From positions 1 through 12,869 of the forward strand of contig CAIUHT010000999.1 in the NCBI GenBank assembly GCA_903898975.1: 12,869 nt of DNA. Reading direction: 5' to 3'. The notes beneath the pieces were generated by a model. The model was not told where the DNA came from. It saw nothing but the letters and a program-made list of their open reading frames with translations, and searched no databases. This stretch comes from an uncultured Planctomycetaceae bacterium (GTDB taxonomy: Bacteria > Planctomycetota > Planctomycetia > Planctomycetales > Planctomycetaceae). The translations under genes and the position numbers were made by a program. How positions within the stretch are numbered: the first letter of the stretch is position 1; every line of letters begins with the position of its first letter. Positions 6,171-12,719 of the stretch are shown here, one piece after another.

Positions 6171-6879
6171 CCCATCCCCCCTCTCAGCGGACGCGACACC
6201 CGGGTTCTGCAACCCGCCCAAGGGGGTCATATTCGATCTCGACGGGACGCTGTTCGACTCGCTGCTCGACATTGCGAATGCGGCGAACGCGGCGCTTCGC
6301 GACTGTGGTTTCGAGCCACACGACGTCTCGGCGTACCGGGTCTTTGTGGGCGATGGAGTGCATGTGCTGTTCGAGCGGGCGCTGGCCAGCCGGCCGCATC
6401 AGCCGGGCGACATCGCCGACTGTGCCGCCGCGTTCGCCCGGAACTACGCCCAGACCTGGAATTGCGAGACCCGCATTTACGCCGGCATTCCCGGGCTGCT
6501 GGCGGGGTTGCAGGCCGCGCGGATTCCCGTGGCCGTGCTGTCGAACAAGCCCGACCAGTTCGTCAGGCAGTGTGTCGCGCACTATTTCGCCGACGTGCCA
6601 TTCGCCGTGGTGGCCGGGCAGAAGTCCGACGTCCCGAGGAAGCCCGACCCGGCCGGGGCGCTGGCAATTGCCAAGGAACTGGGGCTGGCTCCCAGCGAGG
6701 TCGCCTTTGTGGGAGATTCGTCGGTTGATGTGCTGACCGCCTGCAACGCCGGAATGTGGGCCATCGGGTGCAGTTGGGGGTTCCGCCCAGCCGCCGAATT
6801 GTGGGCGCATGGCGCCCGGCACGTCGTTGATCAGCCAGCGCAGCTCGCCCAGCTATGGCGGCTGGCCCCTGGCGCCTGA
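6151..6879 (+). CDS. gph: HAD-superfamily phosphatase, phosphoglycolate phosphatase-like
   Basis: A 242-residue haloacid-dehalogenase hydrolase with a helical cap after motif I, as in Gph. Motif I is FDLDGTLFD (28-36) with nucleophile Asp29 and acid/base Asp31, motif II is Ser131 in LSNKPD, motif III is Lys164 in RKPDP, and motif IV is GDSSVD (188-193). All catalytic residues are present. The best-known relatives hydrolyse 2-phosphoglycolate produced during DNA repair or by RuBisCO oxygenation, but substrates in this family are broad and cannot be read from sequence. The ATG at 6151 lies inside the end of the preceding membrane-protein gene (20-nt overlap), which implies translational coupling; a longer start at 6043 would overlap by more than 120 nt and add only low-complexity residues. 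It is the last gene of the operon and runs into a convergent gap. Confidence 0.9.
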   Translation: MARPVSDPSPLSADATPGFCNPPKGVIFDLDGTLFDSLLDIANAANAALRDCGFEPHDVSAYRVFVGDGVHVLFERALASRPHQPGDIADCAAAFARNYAQTWNCETRIYAGIPGLLAGLQAARIPVAVLSNKPDQFVRQCVAHYFADVPFAVVAGQKSDVPRKPDPAGALAIAKELGLAPSEVAFVGDSSVDVLTACNAGMWAIGCSWGFRPAAELWAHGARHVVDQPAQLAQLWRLAPGA

Positions 6880-6880
6880 T

Positions 6881-6928
6881 CAGCAATTCATCAGGCCAGC
6901 AATTCATCAGGCCAGCAACTCATCAGGT
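6881..6928 (+). repeat. 16-bp tandem repeat, three copies
   Basis: The unit cagcaattcatcaggc occurs exactly at 6881-6896 and 6897-6912, then as cagcaactcatcaggt at 6913-6928, followed by the first bases of a fourth copy. It begins one base after the gph-like stop codon. CCTGAT (6875-6880) and ATCAGG (6890-6895) make a 6-bp inverted repeat with a 9-nt loop, so the stop codon itself sits in a possible hairpin. The repeat is too short and has no spacers, so it is not CRISPR. Confidence 0.9.
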
Positions 6929-7110
6929 CAGCAGCCAACTGGATCGGCGGCAAACCAGGCCTGCCGTGACATAAGGCGGGCGGGCAGCCCCTCTCGACAA
7001 CAGTTCGTCGCCCACGCCTGTCGCAGCGCGGGTTGCGAATTGAATAGACCTCCCGTCCCACCGGGCTTCTCGCTCTGCCGCTTGGGGCCGCCAGCTGGTG
7101 GGGCGAGGCG

Positions 7111-8781
7111 TTACTTGACCACTTTCGAGGGCTGATTGCCGGTGGTTCCCGCAGCCGTGGCTTCCGGGGCCGGGTTGCCATTCCCCGTGGGCTTGGTGTT
7201 GGTGCCGGGAGGGTCTTTGCCGGCCACCCGCGTTCCAGCCGGGGGCGACTGGGTTGGGCTCGCCGATTTGTCGGCGAGGGTCCAGACCGTTCCGCAGTTC
7301 CCGCAGCGGCAATGCAGTTGACCTGCCGCGCGACGATAGACCCGGCCCCGATGCGATTCGTCGCGCGGGCAAACCGGGGTGGGGTCATCCGCGGGCTGCG
7401 AGACCGCCACGCGGGTGGGGGCTGACCGGGTCGATGCGGATCTTGGGGGCGTGGCGCTGGGGCCCTCGGGCTTGACCGCCGCGGCCACAGGTCGCACCTG
7501 GGTGTCGCCTGTCTCGGCGACAACCGGAGGCGGGTTCTCCTCCCGATTCTCCCCCAGCGACAACAGCTGCCCGGCGGCCTCCTTCAGGATCTTGGGATCA
7601 CCGGTGCCCAGCGCGATCCGGAGGGAGGGATCGAACACGCTGTGGGAGATGCGGACCCCCTGGGGGAGTTGCCAGACCGCCTCTCCCGGGGTTTTGCGGA
7701 ACTTGTCAAACAGCAGGTGCTGATCGCATTGGCCAAACTGACAGTTCTCCACCGATACCGAGATGGCATCGGCCTCGGGTCCGGTCCGCAGATCCTCAAA
7801 ACGGAGCGCCAGTCGACAGGTGTCGAACGAGCAGTTCTCGAATTGACAGATGAGCGGGGATCCGCGTCGAAACGCAGCCAACCGCGCTCCGATCTGGCTC
7901 TGCTTCACCGAGCAGTTCCGCACCGTCACCGCGACATTCTCCTTGAGATTCAGTGCCGCCCAATTCCCGGCCTCGGTCGACCCGTCGAAGCCCCACACGC
8001 GACACTCTTCGATCAGGATCTGGCCGCGGGCGAGCCTGGAATCCCGTTTCGAATCAAAGGCGTTTTCGCCGACCACGTCCCCCTTTTCAAAACCGCCCAG
8101 TGTCTCGGCCAGGGGTTCCAGGGAGAGATCGCAGTCGACAATCTCGAGGTTCTGCCAGGTGCCGCGATCGGCTTGAAACGAGTCTCCCGAGCAGTTGTTG
8201 ATCCGACAGCCCTGGACCCGCAGCCCTTTCGAATGCAGTGTGACAATTCCGTGCGCATCGGACCGCGCGCCATTGGTCTTCTGCAGGATGTGGTGAATGT
8301 GGCAGTTCGAGACCAGTTGGTTGGCCCCATCGAGATCGACCGCATGCTTGGCCCAGAACCGGATTTCGCAGTCCTCAATGCGCAGATCTCGAGACCCCTG
8401 GAGGCTGCGGATCGCCCGGCTCGCGACGAATTCCCCGTCCAGCACCAGTCCTGTAATTCGCACACCATCGGCGGCTACGGTCAGCAGGGCGTCCCCCTGC
8501 AGGCCTTCCGAGGGATGCAGCTCGGCTCCCGGTTCTCCCGCGAGGGTCACGCCCGCGCGTTCCAGCTTCAAGGCCCGCTGGGGACGGTGAACGCCGGCTT
8601 TCAGCAGAATGCGACCCCCCGCAGGGACCGACTGCACGACCGCCGCCAGATCGCCCGACGGCGGGACAACGATTTCGGGCGGGGCCGCCAGCGCAGGCGA
8701 AAACCAGCCGCCCAGCGCCCCGATGAACAGGAGGCCAATAGACCAAATGCCCAGCCGCAAACCTGAGAGCGTCGTGCTCAT
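7111..8781 (-). CDS. Secreted right-handed parallel beta-helix protein with Cys-rich C-terminal tail
   Basis: A 556-residue exported protein. A signal peptide covers about 1-32: basic LRLG, a hydrophobic IWSIGLLFIGALGGWF core, then SPALA before APPEI. Residues about 50-395 are a pectin-lyase-like parallel beta-helix, seen as repeating turns such as VRITGLVLDG, LRIEDCEIRF, LRVQGCRINNCSGDSFQ and VTVRNCSVKQS with regular Asn/Cys ladders. A disordered Pro/Ser/Thr/Arg linker follows (about 410-468). Then comes a small motif with Cys471, His477, Cys491, Cys493 and Cys496 (LHCRCGNCGTVW), resembling a zinc ribbon or disulphide knot, and a low-complexity tail. No catalytic residues of a polysaccharide lyase can be assigned, so it may bind or cut glycans, or be structural. 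I prefer the ATG at 8781, with GGTGGA upstream, over an in-frame GTG at 8793. It lies 160 bp downstream of uppP on the same strand. Confidence 0.85.
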   Translation of the reverse strand: MSTTLSGLRLGIWSIGLLFIGALGGWFSPALAAPPEIVVPPSGDLAAVVQSVPAGGRILLKAGVHRPQRALKLERAGVTLAGEPGAELHPSEGLQGDALLTVAADGVRITGLVLDGEFVASRAIRSLQGSRDLRIEDCEIRFWAKHAVDLDGANQLVSNCHIHHILQKTNGARSDAHGIVTLHSKGLRVQGCRINNCSGDSFQADRGTWQNLEIVDCDLSLEPLAETLGGFEKGDVVGENAFDSKRDSRLARGQILIEECRVWGFDGSTEAGNWAALNLKENVAVTVRNCSVKQSQIGARLAAFRRGSPLICQFENCSFDTCRLALRFEDLRTGPEADAISVSVENCQFGQCDQHLLFDKFRKTPGEAVWQLPQGVRISHSVFDPSLRIALGTGDPKILKEAAGQLLSLGENREENPPPVVAETGDTQVRPVAAAVKPEGPSATPPRSASTRSAPTRVAVSQPADDPTPVCPRDESHRGRVYRRAAGQLHCRCGNCGTVWTLADKSASPTQSPPAGTRVAGKDPPGTNTKPTGNGNPAPEATAAGTTGNQPSKVVK

Positions 8782-8831
8782 GATCGGTTCCACCGATGAA
8801 CTGACCGACCCAATGCCCGGTCGGTCCTCCT
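8782..8831 (-). promoter_or_regulatory. Structured leader with two hairpins at the beta-helix gene start
   Basis: On the minus strand, a strong AGGAGGA (8831-8825) is followed by a perfect 8-bp stem, GACCGACC/GGTCGGTC, with an 8-nt loop (8826-8803). A second perfect hairpin, ATCGGT-GGA-ACCGAT (8797-8783), ends one base before the ATG at 8781 and contains the only nearby ribosome-binding-like GGTGGA. A TTG-started frame of 11 codons (8813-8778) ends in a TGA overlapping that ATG. The structures are seen directly; a role in translational control is inference. Confidence 0.5.
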
Positions 8832-8941
8832 GAAAGACTCCTAAAGAACCGTCGTATCAAGTTTGCTTTCCAGGCACCAGTCACTGGACTGAGGGCCTTG
8901 GCAATTCCGGAAATGCCTCACAAGGTAGATCTCGACTCTAC

Positions 8942-9829
8942 TCAATTGGCCCCCACCGCGGGTGCCGGGACCAGCCCGGGGATTCGGGCCCACTCCACTG
9001 CCAGTACGAACAGCGCCATCACCACCAGGTAGATCACGAACCATTTCATTCCCCGCTTCACAATGAAGGCGACCAGCCACCGTAAAGCGACCAGCCCCAC
9101 GAGGAACGAGACCACCGCCCCAACCAGCAACGGCAACAGTCCCGCCACGCTCAGTTCGACACCCGGGAACGCCTGGGCGGCGGGGGTCCCGCGAGCGAGA
9201 GAGATCAGGGGCTTTACGATTTCGAGAAACGCCGCCCCGCAGATTGCCGGGATCGCGACGAGGAACGAGTACTTTGTCGCCCCCTCCCGCCCCAGGCCCG
9301 ACAGCAGTCCAGCGGTGATGGTCGTGCCCGACCGCGAAATGCCCGGAACGGGGGCCAGCGCCTGCAACAGTCCCACGCACACCGCGTGCTTCCAGCCCAC
9401 CTCGGCGAGCGATTGTCCCGTGGTCCGCAGCCGGTCGGCCACCAGCAGGAAGCCCGCGGTAATCAACCAGCCCAGGGCGGCGATCGACGGACTGTCGAAC
9501 ATCGACTCGAGTGTCTTCTTGAAAGGGAGCGCCAGGGCCGCCGTCACCAGGGTGGTCAGCACCAGGCAGCCCACCAGTCGGGGGTTGTGCCTAAGAGCCC
9601 ACAAATCGCGCCAATAAACCACCACCAGGGTCGCCAGCGACCCCAGGTGAAGCACAATCACCAGCAGCAGCAATCGGCCGTTCTGCTCGGGGTTCAACGA
9701 CTCGCCCGTCCCCAGCAGTCGGCCCAGCCAGTTGCCAAACACCACCAGGTGCCCGTCGGAACTGATGGGCAGAAACTCGGCGATTCCCTGCAGAATTCCC
9801 AGCAGGATCGCCTCGAGGTAATAGGCCAT
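8942..9829 (-). CDS. uppP: Undecaprenyl-diphosphate phosphatase UppP (BacA family)
   Basis: UppP removes one phosphate from undecaprenyl diphosphate at the membrane, recycling the lipid carrier used for peptidoglycan and other envelope polymers; extra copies give bacitracin resistance in other bacteria. The 295-residue protein has about eight hydrophobic segments. It carries the family signatures: QGIAEFLPISSDGHL (14-28), with Gln14, Glu18 and His27, and PGISRSGTT (162-170), with Arg166. Length and topology are normal. I placed the start at 9829 because family members begin close to the first membrane segment (MAYYLEAILLGILQG), whereas the open frame to 9973 adds a Pro/Arg-rich stretch with no support. 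It is the upstream gene of a minus-strand pair with the beta-helix gene, although the 160-bp gap and structured leader suggest that the second gene is separately controlled. Confidence 0.95.
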   Translation of the reverse strand: MAYYLEAILLGILQGIAEFLPISSDGHLVVFGNWLGRLLGTGESLNPEQNGRLLLLVIVLHLGSLATLVVVYWRDLWALRHNPRLVGCLVLTTLVTAALALPFKKTLESMFDSPSIAALGWLITAGFLLVADRLRTTGQSLAEVGWKHAVCVGLLQALAPVPGISRSGTTITAGLLSGLGREGATKYSFLVAIPAICGAAFLEIVKPLISLARGTPAAQAFPGVELSVAGLLPLLVGAVVSFLVGLVALRWLVAFIVKRGMKWFVIYLVVMALFVLAVEWARIPGLVPAPAVGAN

Positions 9830-9852
9830 GGCACACACAGGGTCGAAAGGAA

Positions 9853-9869
9853 CGGCAGGCAGCCTGCCG
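9853..9869. promoter_or_regulatory. Perfect 8-bp dyad upstream of uppP
   Basis: CGGCAGGC-A-GCCTGCCG is a perfect inverted repeat with a one-base centre, ending 23 bp before the uppP start codon. A one-base centre makes it a better protein-binding dyad than a tight hairpin, although RNA could still fold with a slightly shorter stem. No regulator gene is nearby. Only the symmetry is observed. Confidence 0.4.
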
Positions 9870-9944
9870 GGCGGAACGAGGGGTGAATCGCGGCGCTGGC
9901 TGAGTGCCCGCAGCGGCCAGCCCGGTCGGCCCGATTCGGTCGCG

Positions 9945-9973
9945 AGTATGCGACCCACCCCCCGGAACTGCAA
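9945..9973 (-). promoter_or_regulatory. Putative uppP promoter
   Basis: On the minus strand, TTGCAG (9973-9968) and CATACT (9950-9945) are separated by 17 bp, matching 3 of 6 and 4 of 6 consensus bases. The start would be near 9938, giving a leader of about 110 nt that contains the 8-bp dyad. The match is weak. Confidence 0.25.
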
Positions 9974-10112
9974 CCGGCCGGTGGCCCGAAAGGTCTAAAA
10001 AGCCCCCCTCCCCCGACCGCGTTCCGCTCGTCGGAATCGGCTCGTATCGAGCGGTGCAGCTCTGCCGTATGGCGACGTTTCGCGGGCGATCGGCCAGTGT
10101 CGGAACTGGTGG

Positions 10113-10164
10113 CCCGCCCGTCCCGGTTCGGCCCGGGCGGGGTGGGTGATTTTCCCGGGCGGGG
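10113..10164 (+). repeat. Inverted repeat and 22-bp-spaced direct repeat upstream of sucC
   Basis: CCCGCCCG (10113-10120) pairs with CGGGCGGG (10134-10141) across 13 bases. The 11-mer CCCGGGCGGGG occurs at 10132-10142 and again at 10154-10164, a spacing of 22 bp, or about two turns of the helix. The second copy ends 18 bp before the putative -35 box of sucC, so this could be a pair of regulator sites on one face of the DNA, but GC-rich chance matches are also possible. Confidence 0.4.
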
Positions 10165-10182
10165 GATCGACCAGCGGTTTCG

Positions 10183-10211
10183 TGGAAAGAAAACCAAGGC
10201 ATCGCTATTAT
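10183..10211 (+). promoter_or_regulatory. Putative sucCD promoter
   Basis: TGGAAA (10183-10188) and TATTAT (10206-10211) are separated by 17 bp and match 4 of 6 and 5 of 6 consensus bases. This is one of the few AT-rich spots in the region. Transcription would start near 10218, leaving a leader of about 120 nt before sucC. Confidence 0.45.
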
Positions 10212-10336
10212 TCGCCCGGCACCTCCCCTGTGTGGAGAGGCGTCACTGCGTTTCTGGCGGACGGTTTGTCAGGTTTCCCGCAGGGGGGGCTGCAACCGGG
10301 TCCGCAAATTCCCGCCGACCGACACACGTTCAGCCC

Positions 10337-11524
10337 ATGAAGATTCACGAATACCAGGCGAAACAACTGTTCGCGCAGGCCCAGGTGCCGGTGCCCCGCG
10401 GGGTTGTGGCCCGCACTCCGGACGAGGCGGCCGCGGCGTTCACCCAGCTGGGCACCCCGATCGCGGTGGTGAAGTCGCAGATCCACGCCGGGGGACGCGG
10501 GAAGGGAACCTTCCAGTCGCATCCGTCGCAGCGCGGGGTGGTGCTGGTCCGCTCGGCGGACGAGGCCCGGCAGAATGCCGCCCGCATGCTGGGGCAGGTG
10601 CTGGTCACGAAGCAGACCGGTCCGGAGGGGAAGCAGGTCAACACGCTGCTGGTGGAGCAGGGGCTCGACATTGCCCGCGAGCTCTACCTGGGCATCGTGG
10701 TGGATCGCGAGTTCTCGGGCCCGGTGCTGATGATGTCGACCGAGGGGGGGATGGAGATCGAGGAGGTCGCCGCCCACAGTCCCGAGAAGATCCTGAAAGA
10801 GCCGGTCGACATCGACGCCGGGCTGTTCAGCTACCAGGCCCGCAACCTGGCGTTCAAGCTGGGGCTGGAAGGGCCGCAGATCAAGAACCTGGAGAGCTTC
10901 CTGAAGAAGCTGTGCCGGTTCTTCCTCGAGTCTGACGCCAGCATGGTCGAGGTGAACCCGCTGGTGGTGACGAAGCAGGGCGAGATCCTGGCCCTCGACG
11001 GGAAGGTCAGCTTCGACGACAACGCCGCCTTTCGTCACGCCGACCTGCAGCCACTGCGTGACCTGTCGGAAGAAAACCCGTTCGAGGTCGAAGCGGGGAA
11101 CGCCGGGCTCAGTTTCGTGAAGCTCGACGGCAACATTGGCTGCCTGGTCAACGGGGCCGGGCTGGCGATGAGCACGATGGACCTGGTGAAGCTTCACGGC
11201 GGACTCCCCGCCAACTTCCTCGACGTGGGGGGTGGGGCGAATGTCGACCAGGTGACCAAGGCGTTCCAGATCATCCTGTCCGACAAGAACGTCAAGGCTG
11301 TGCTGGTCAACATCTTTGGCGGCATCATGAAGTGCGACACGATTGTCGAAGCCCTGCTGGGGGCTTACGAGAAGGTCGGCTTCAACGTGCCGCTGGTGGT
11401 TCGCCTCGAAGGGACCAACGTCGAATTGGCCCGCGAGATGCTGGCCAAGAGTGGCCGGGCCATCATCTCGGCGAACGATCTCACCGACGCCGCGAAAAAG
11501 GTGGTCGCCGCGCTCAAGGCCTGA
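10337..11524 (+). CDS. sucC: Succinyl-CoA synthetase (ADP-forming) beta subunit
   Basis: SucC with SucD interconverts succinyl-CoA and succinate with phosphorylation of ADP or GDP, in the cytoplasmic TCA cycle. The beta subunit binds nucleotide and magnesium and contributes to the succinate site. The 395-residue protein begins with the hallmark MKIHEYQAKQLF. Its ATP-grasp domain carries Lys46, the GGRGKG loop (52-57), and the metal ligands Asn207 (EVNPLV) and Asp221 (ALDGK), 14 residues apart as in E. coli. The C-terminal domain has DGNIGCLVNGAGLAM (264-278), DVGGGA (296-301) and NIFGGIMKCD (325-334). All expected motifs are intact. The ATG at 10337 matches the family start; the frame is open further upstream but those residues are not conserved-looking. 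sucD follows after 105 bp. No clear ribosome site is seen. Nucleotide preference (ADP or GDP) cannot be decided by eye. Confidence 0.97.
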   Translation: MKIHEYQAKQLFAQAQVPVPRGVVARTPDEAAAAFTQLGTPIAVVKSQIHAGGRGKGTFQSHPSQRGVVLVRSADEARQNAARMLGQVLVTKQTGPEGKQVNTLLVEQGLDIARELYLGIVVDREFSGPVLMMSTEGGMEIEEVAAHSPEKILKEPVDIDAGLFSYQARNLAFKLGLEGPQIKNLESFLKKLCRFFLESDASMVEVNPLVVTKQGEILALDGKVSFDDNAAFRHADLQPLRDLSEENPFEVEAGNAGLSFVKLDGNIGCLVNGAGLAMSTMDLVKLHGGLPANFLDVGGGANVDQVTKAFQIILSDKNVKAVLVNIFGGIMKCDTIVEALLGAYEKVGFNVPLVVRLEGTNVELAREMLAKSGRAIISANDLTDAAKKVVAALKA

Positions 11525-11629
11525 CGGGCCGCGCGTGCGTCCCTGTGCCCCACACCAGTGCGGCGTGGCTTCCGCCCGCCTGCTTCGCCTCTCACGCTCT
11601 CACCGCCCTCTCGCGACGCCTTCCGAACC

Positions 11630-12514
11630 ATGAGCATTCTTGTCAACCGCGACACCAAAGTGATCTGCCAGGGCATCACCGGCAAAGCCGGGTTGTTCCA
11701 CAGCCAGAAGTGCCGGGAGTACGGCACCCAGATGGTCGGGGGTGTGACCCCGGGCAAGGGGGGAACCACGATTGACGGGTTCCCGGTCTTCAACACGGTC
11801 GCCGAGGCGGTCGCCAAGACCGGGGCCTCCGCGACGATGATCTTCGTCCCTCCCCCGGGAGCCGCCGATGCGATCCTGGAAGCCGAGGCGGCGGGAATTC
11901 CCGTCATCATCGCGATCACCGAGGGGACCCCGGTGCTGGACATGGTGCGGGTGTACCGCAAGATTCGGCACAGCAAGTCCCGCCTGATCGGCCCGAACTG
12001 CCCCGGGGTGATCACTCCCGGGCAGTGCAAGATTGGCATCATGCCGGGCTACATCCACAAGCCGGGCAACGTGGGCCTGATGAGCCGCAGCGGCACCCTG
12101 ACCTACGAAGCGGTCTGGCAGCTGTCGAACCTGGGGTTGGGGCAGTCGACCTGCGTCGGCCTGGGGGGCGACCCGATCGTTGGGACAAGCTTCATCGACT
12201 GCCTGAAGATGTTCCAGGACGATCCGGGGACCGAGGCGATCCTGATGATGGGTGAGATTGGCGGGAACGCCGAGGAGCGGGCGGCGGCGTTCATCAAGCA
12301 GTACGTGACCAAGCCGGTCGCGGCGTTCATCGCCGGACGGACCGCTCCCCCGGGCAAGCGAATGGGTCACGCCGGCGCGATCATCTCGGGAGGTGCCGGG
12401 ACCGCGACCGAGAAGGTCGCCGCACTGGAAGCGGCGGGCGTGGTGGTCGCCGAGAGCCCAGCCGATATGGGGACAGCCATGCAGCGGGCCATCGCCAACA
12501 AGCGCCGGGCCTGA
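11630..12514 (+). CDS. sucD: Succinyl-CoA synthetase alpha subunit
   Basis: SucD binds CoA and carries the phosphohistidine intermediate of succinyl-CoA synthetase. The 294-residue protein has the CoA-binding Rossmann domain with GITGKAG (15-21) and VGGVTPGKGG (36-45), GPNCPG (121-126), SRSGTLTYE (152-160), GEIGG (208-212) with Glu209, and GHAGAI (246-251) with the active-site His247. Length and order match E. coli SucD closely. I chose the ATG at 11630 because the family begins with MSILVNRDTKV or very similar; the frame is open upstream from 11558 but encodes a Pro/Arg-rich shadow. It is separated from sucC by 105 bp with no terminator seen, so the two are most likely one transcript, closed by the strong hairpin at 12560-12592. 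Confidence 0.97.
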   Translation: MSILVNRDTKVICQGITGKAGLFHSQKCREYGTQMVGGVTPGKGGTTIDGFPVFNTVAEAVAKTGASATMIFVPPPGAADAILEAEAAGIPVIIAITEGTPVLDMVRVYRKIRHSKSRLIGPNCPGVITPGQCKIGIMPGYIHKPGNVGLMSRSGTLTYEAVWQLSNLGLGQSTCVGLGGDPIVGTSFIDCLKMFQDDPGTEAILMMGEIGGNAEERAAAFIKQYVTKPVAAFIAGRTAPPGKRMGHAGAIISGGAGTATEKVAALEAAGVVVAESPADMGTAMQRAIANKRRA

Positions 12515-12559
12515 CCAGCCGGGGCCGGGGCTGAACGGCCCCGCACTGTACAAAACTCA

Positions 12560-12600
12560 CGAGCCCCCCGATGTTCTACACCGGGGGGCTCGCGTTGTTT
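12560..12600 (+). terminator. Strong, probably bidirectional terminator after sucD
   Basis: A perfect 11-bp stem, CGAGCCCCCCG (12560-12570) with CGGGGGGCTCG (12582-12592), encloses an 11-nt loop. CGTTGTTT follows on the plus strand, and on the minus strand the stem is followed by TGAGTTTTGT. Both sides have T-rich tails, so it could end sucCD and a gene entering from the right on the opposite strand. Confidence 0.85.
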
Positions 12601-12719
12601 GAGTCGCTCGCAAAAAGCAGACCCTCGCACCCACGCCAGGCTGCCGGTTTCGTGATCGACTGCGGTTGAATTGACGACTGTCGTCGACCCCACGCCGGCA
12701 CAGTCGCTGCCGGTGGCTG
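12601..12719. other. Gap between terminator and right-edge frame
   Basis: No gene seen. There is a perfect 6-bp stem, CCGGCA/TGCCGG, with a 7-nt loop at 12695-12713, and a GACGAC-T-GTCGTC dyad at 12673-12685. Neither has a T-run, so I do not call a terminator here. Confidence 0.4.

Larger units (their letters stand above)
9830..10336. other. Divergent intergenic region between uppP and sucC
   Basis: About 500 bp without a supported gene. It contains the dyad and putative promoter of uppP on the left. On the right it contains an inverted repeat, an 11-bp direct repeat and a putative sucC promoter. A C-rich run lies near 10002-10016. The long open frame running into sucC from 10097 has no coding character before 10337. 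Confidence 0.6.

Noticed and set aside
6881..6928. CRISPR array
   Set aside because: The 16-bp units are contiguous with no spacers, and no cas gene is present.
8782..8793. GTG at 8793 as the start of the beta-helix gene
   Set aside because: The GTG falls inside the likely ribosome site for the ATG at 8781, and the added residues precede a normal signal peptide without improving it.
10208..11197. Minus-strand open frame of 329 codons opposite sucC
   Set aside because: SucC on the plus strand is unambiguous, and the antisense product has no motifs.
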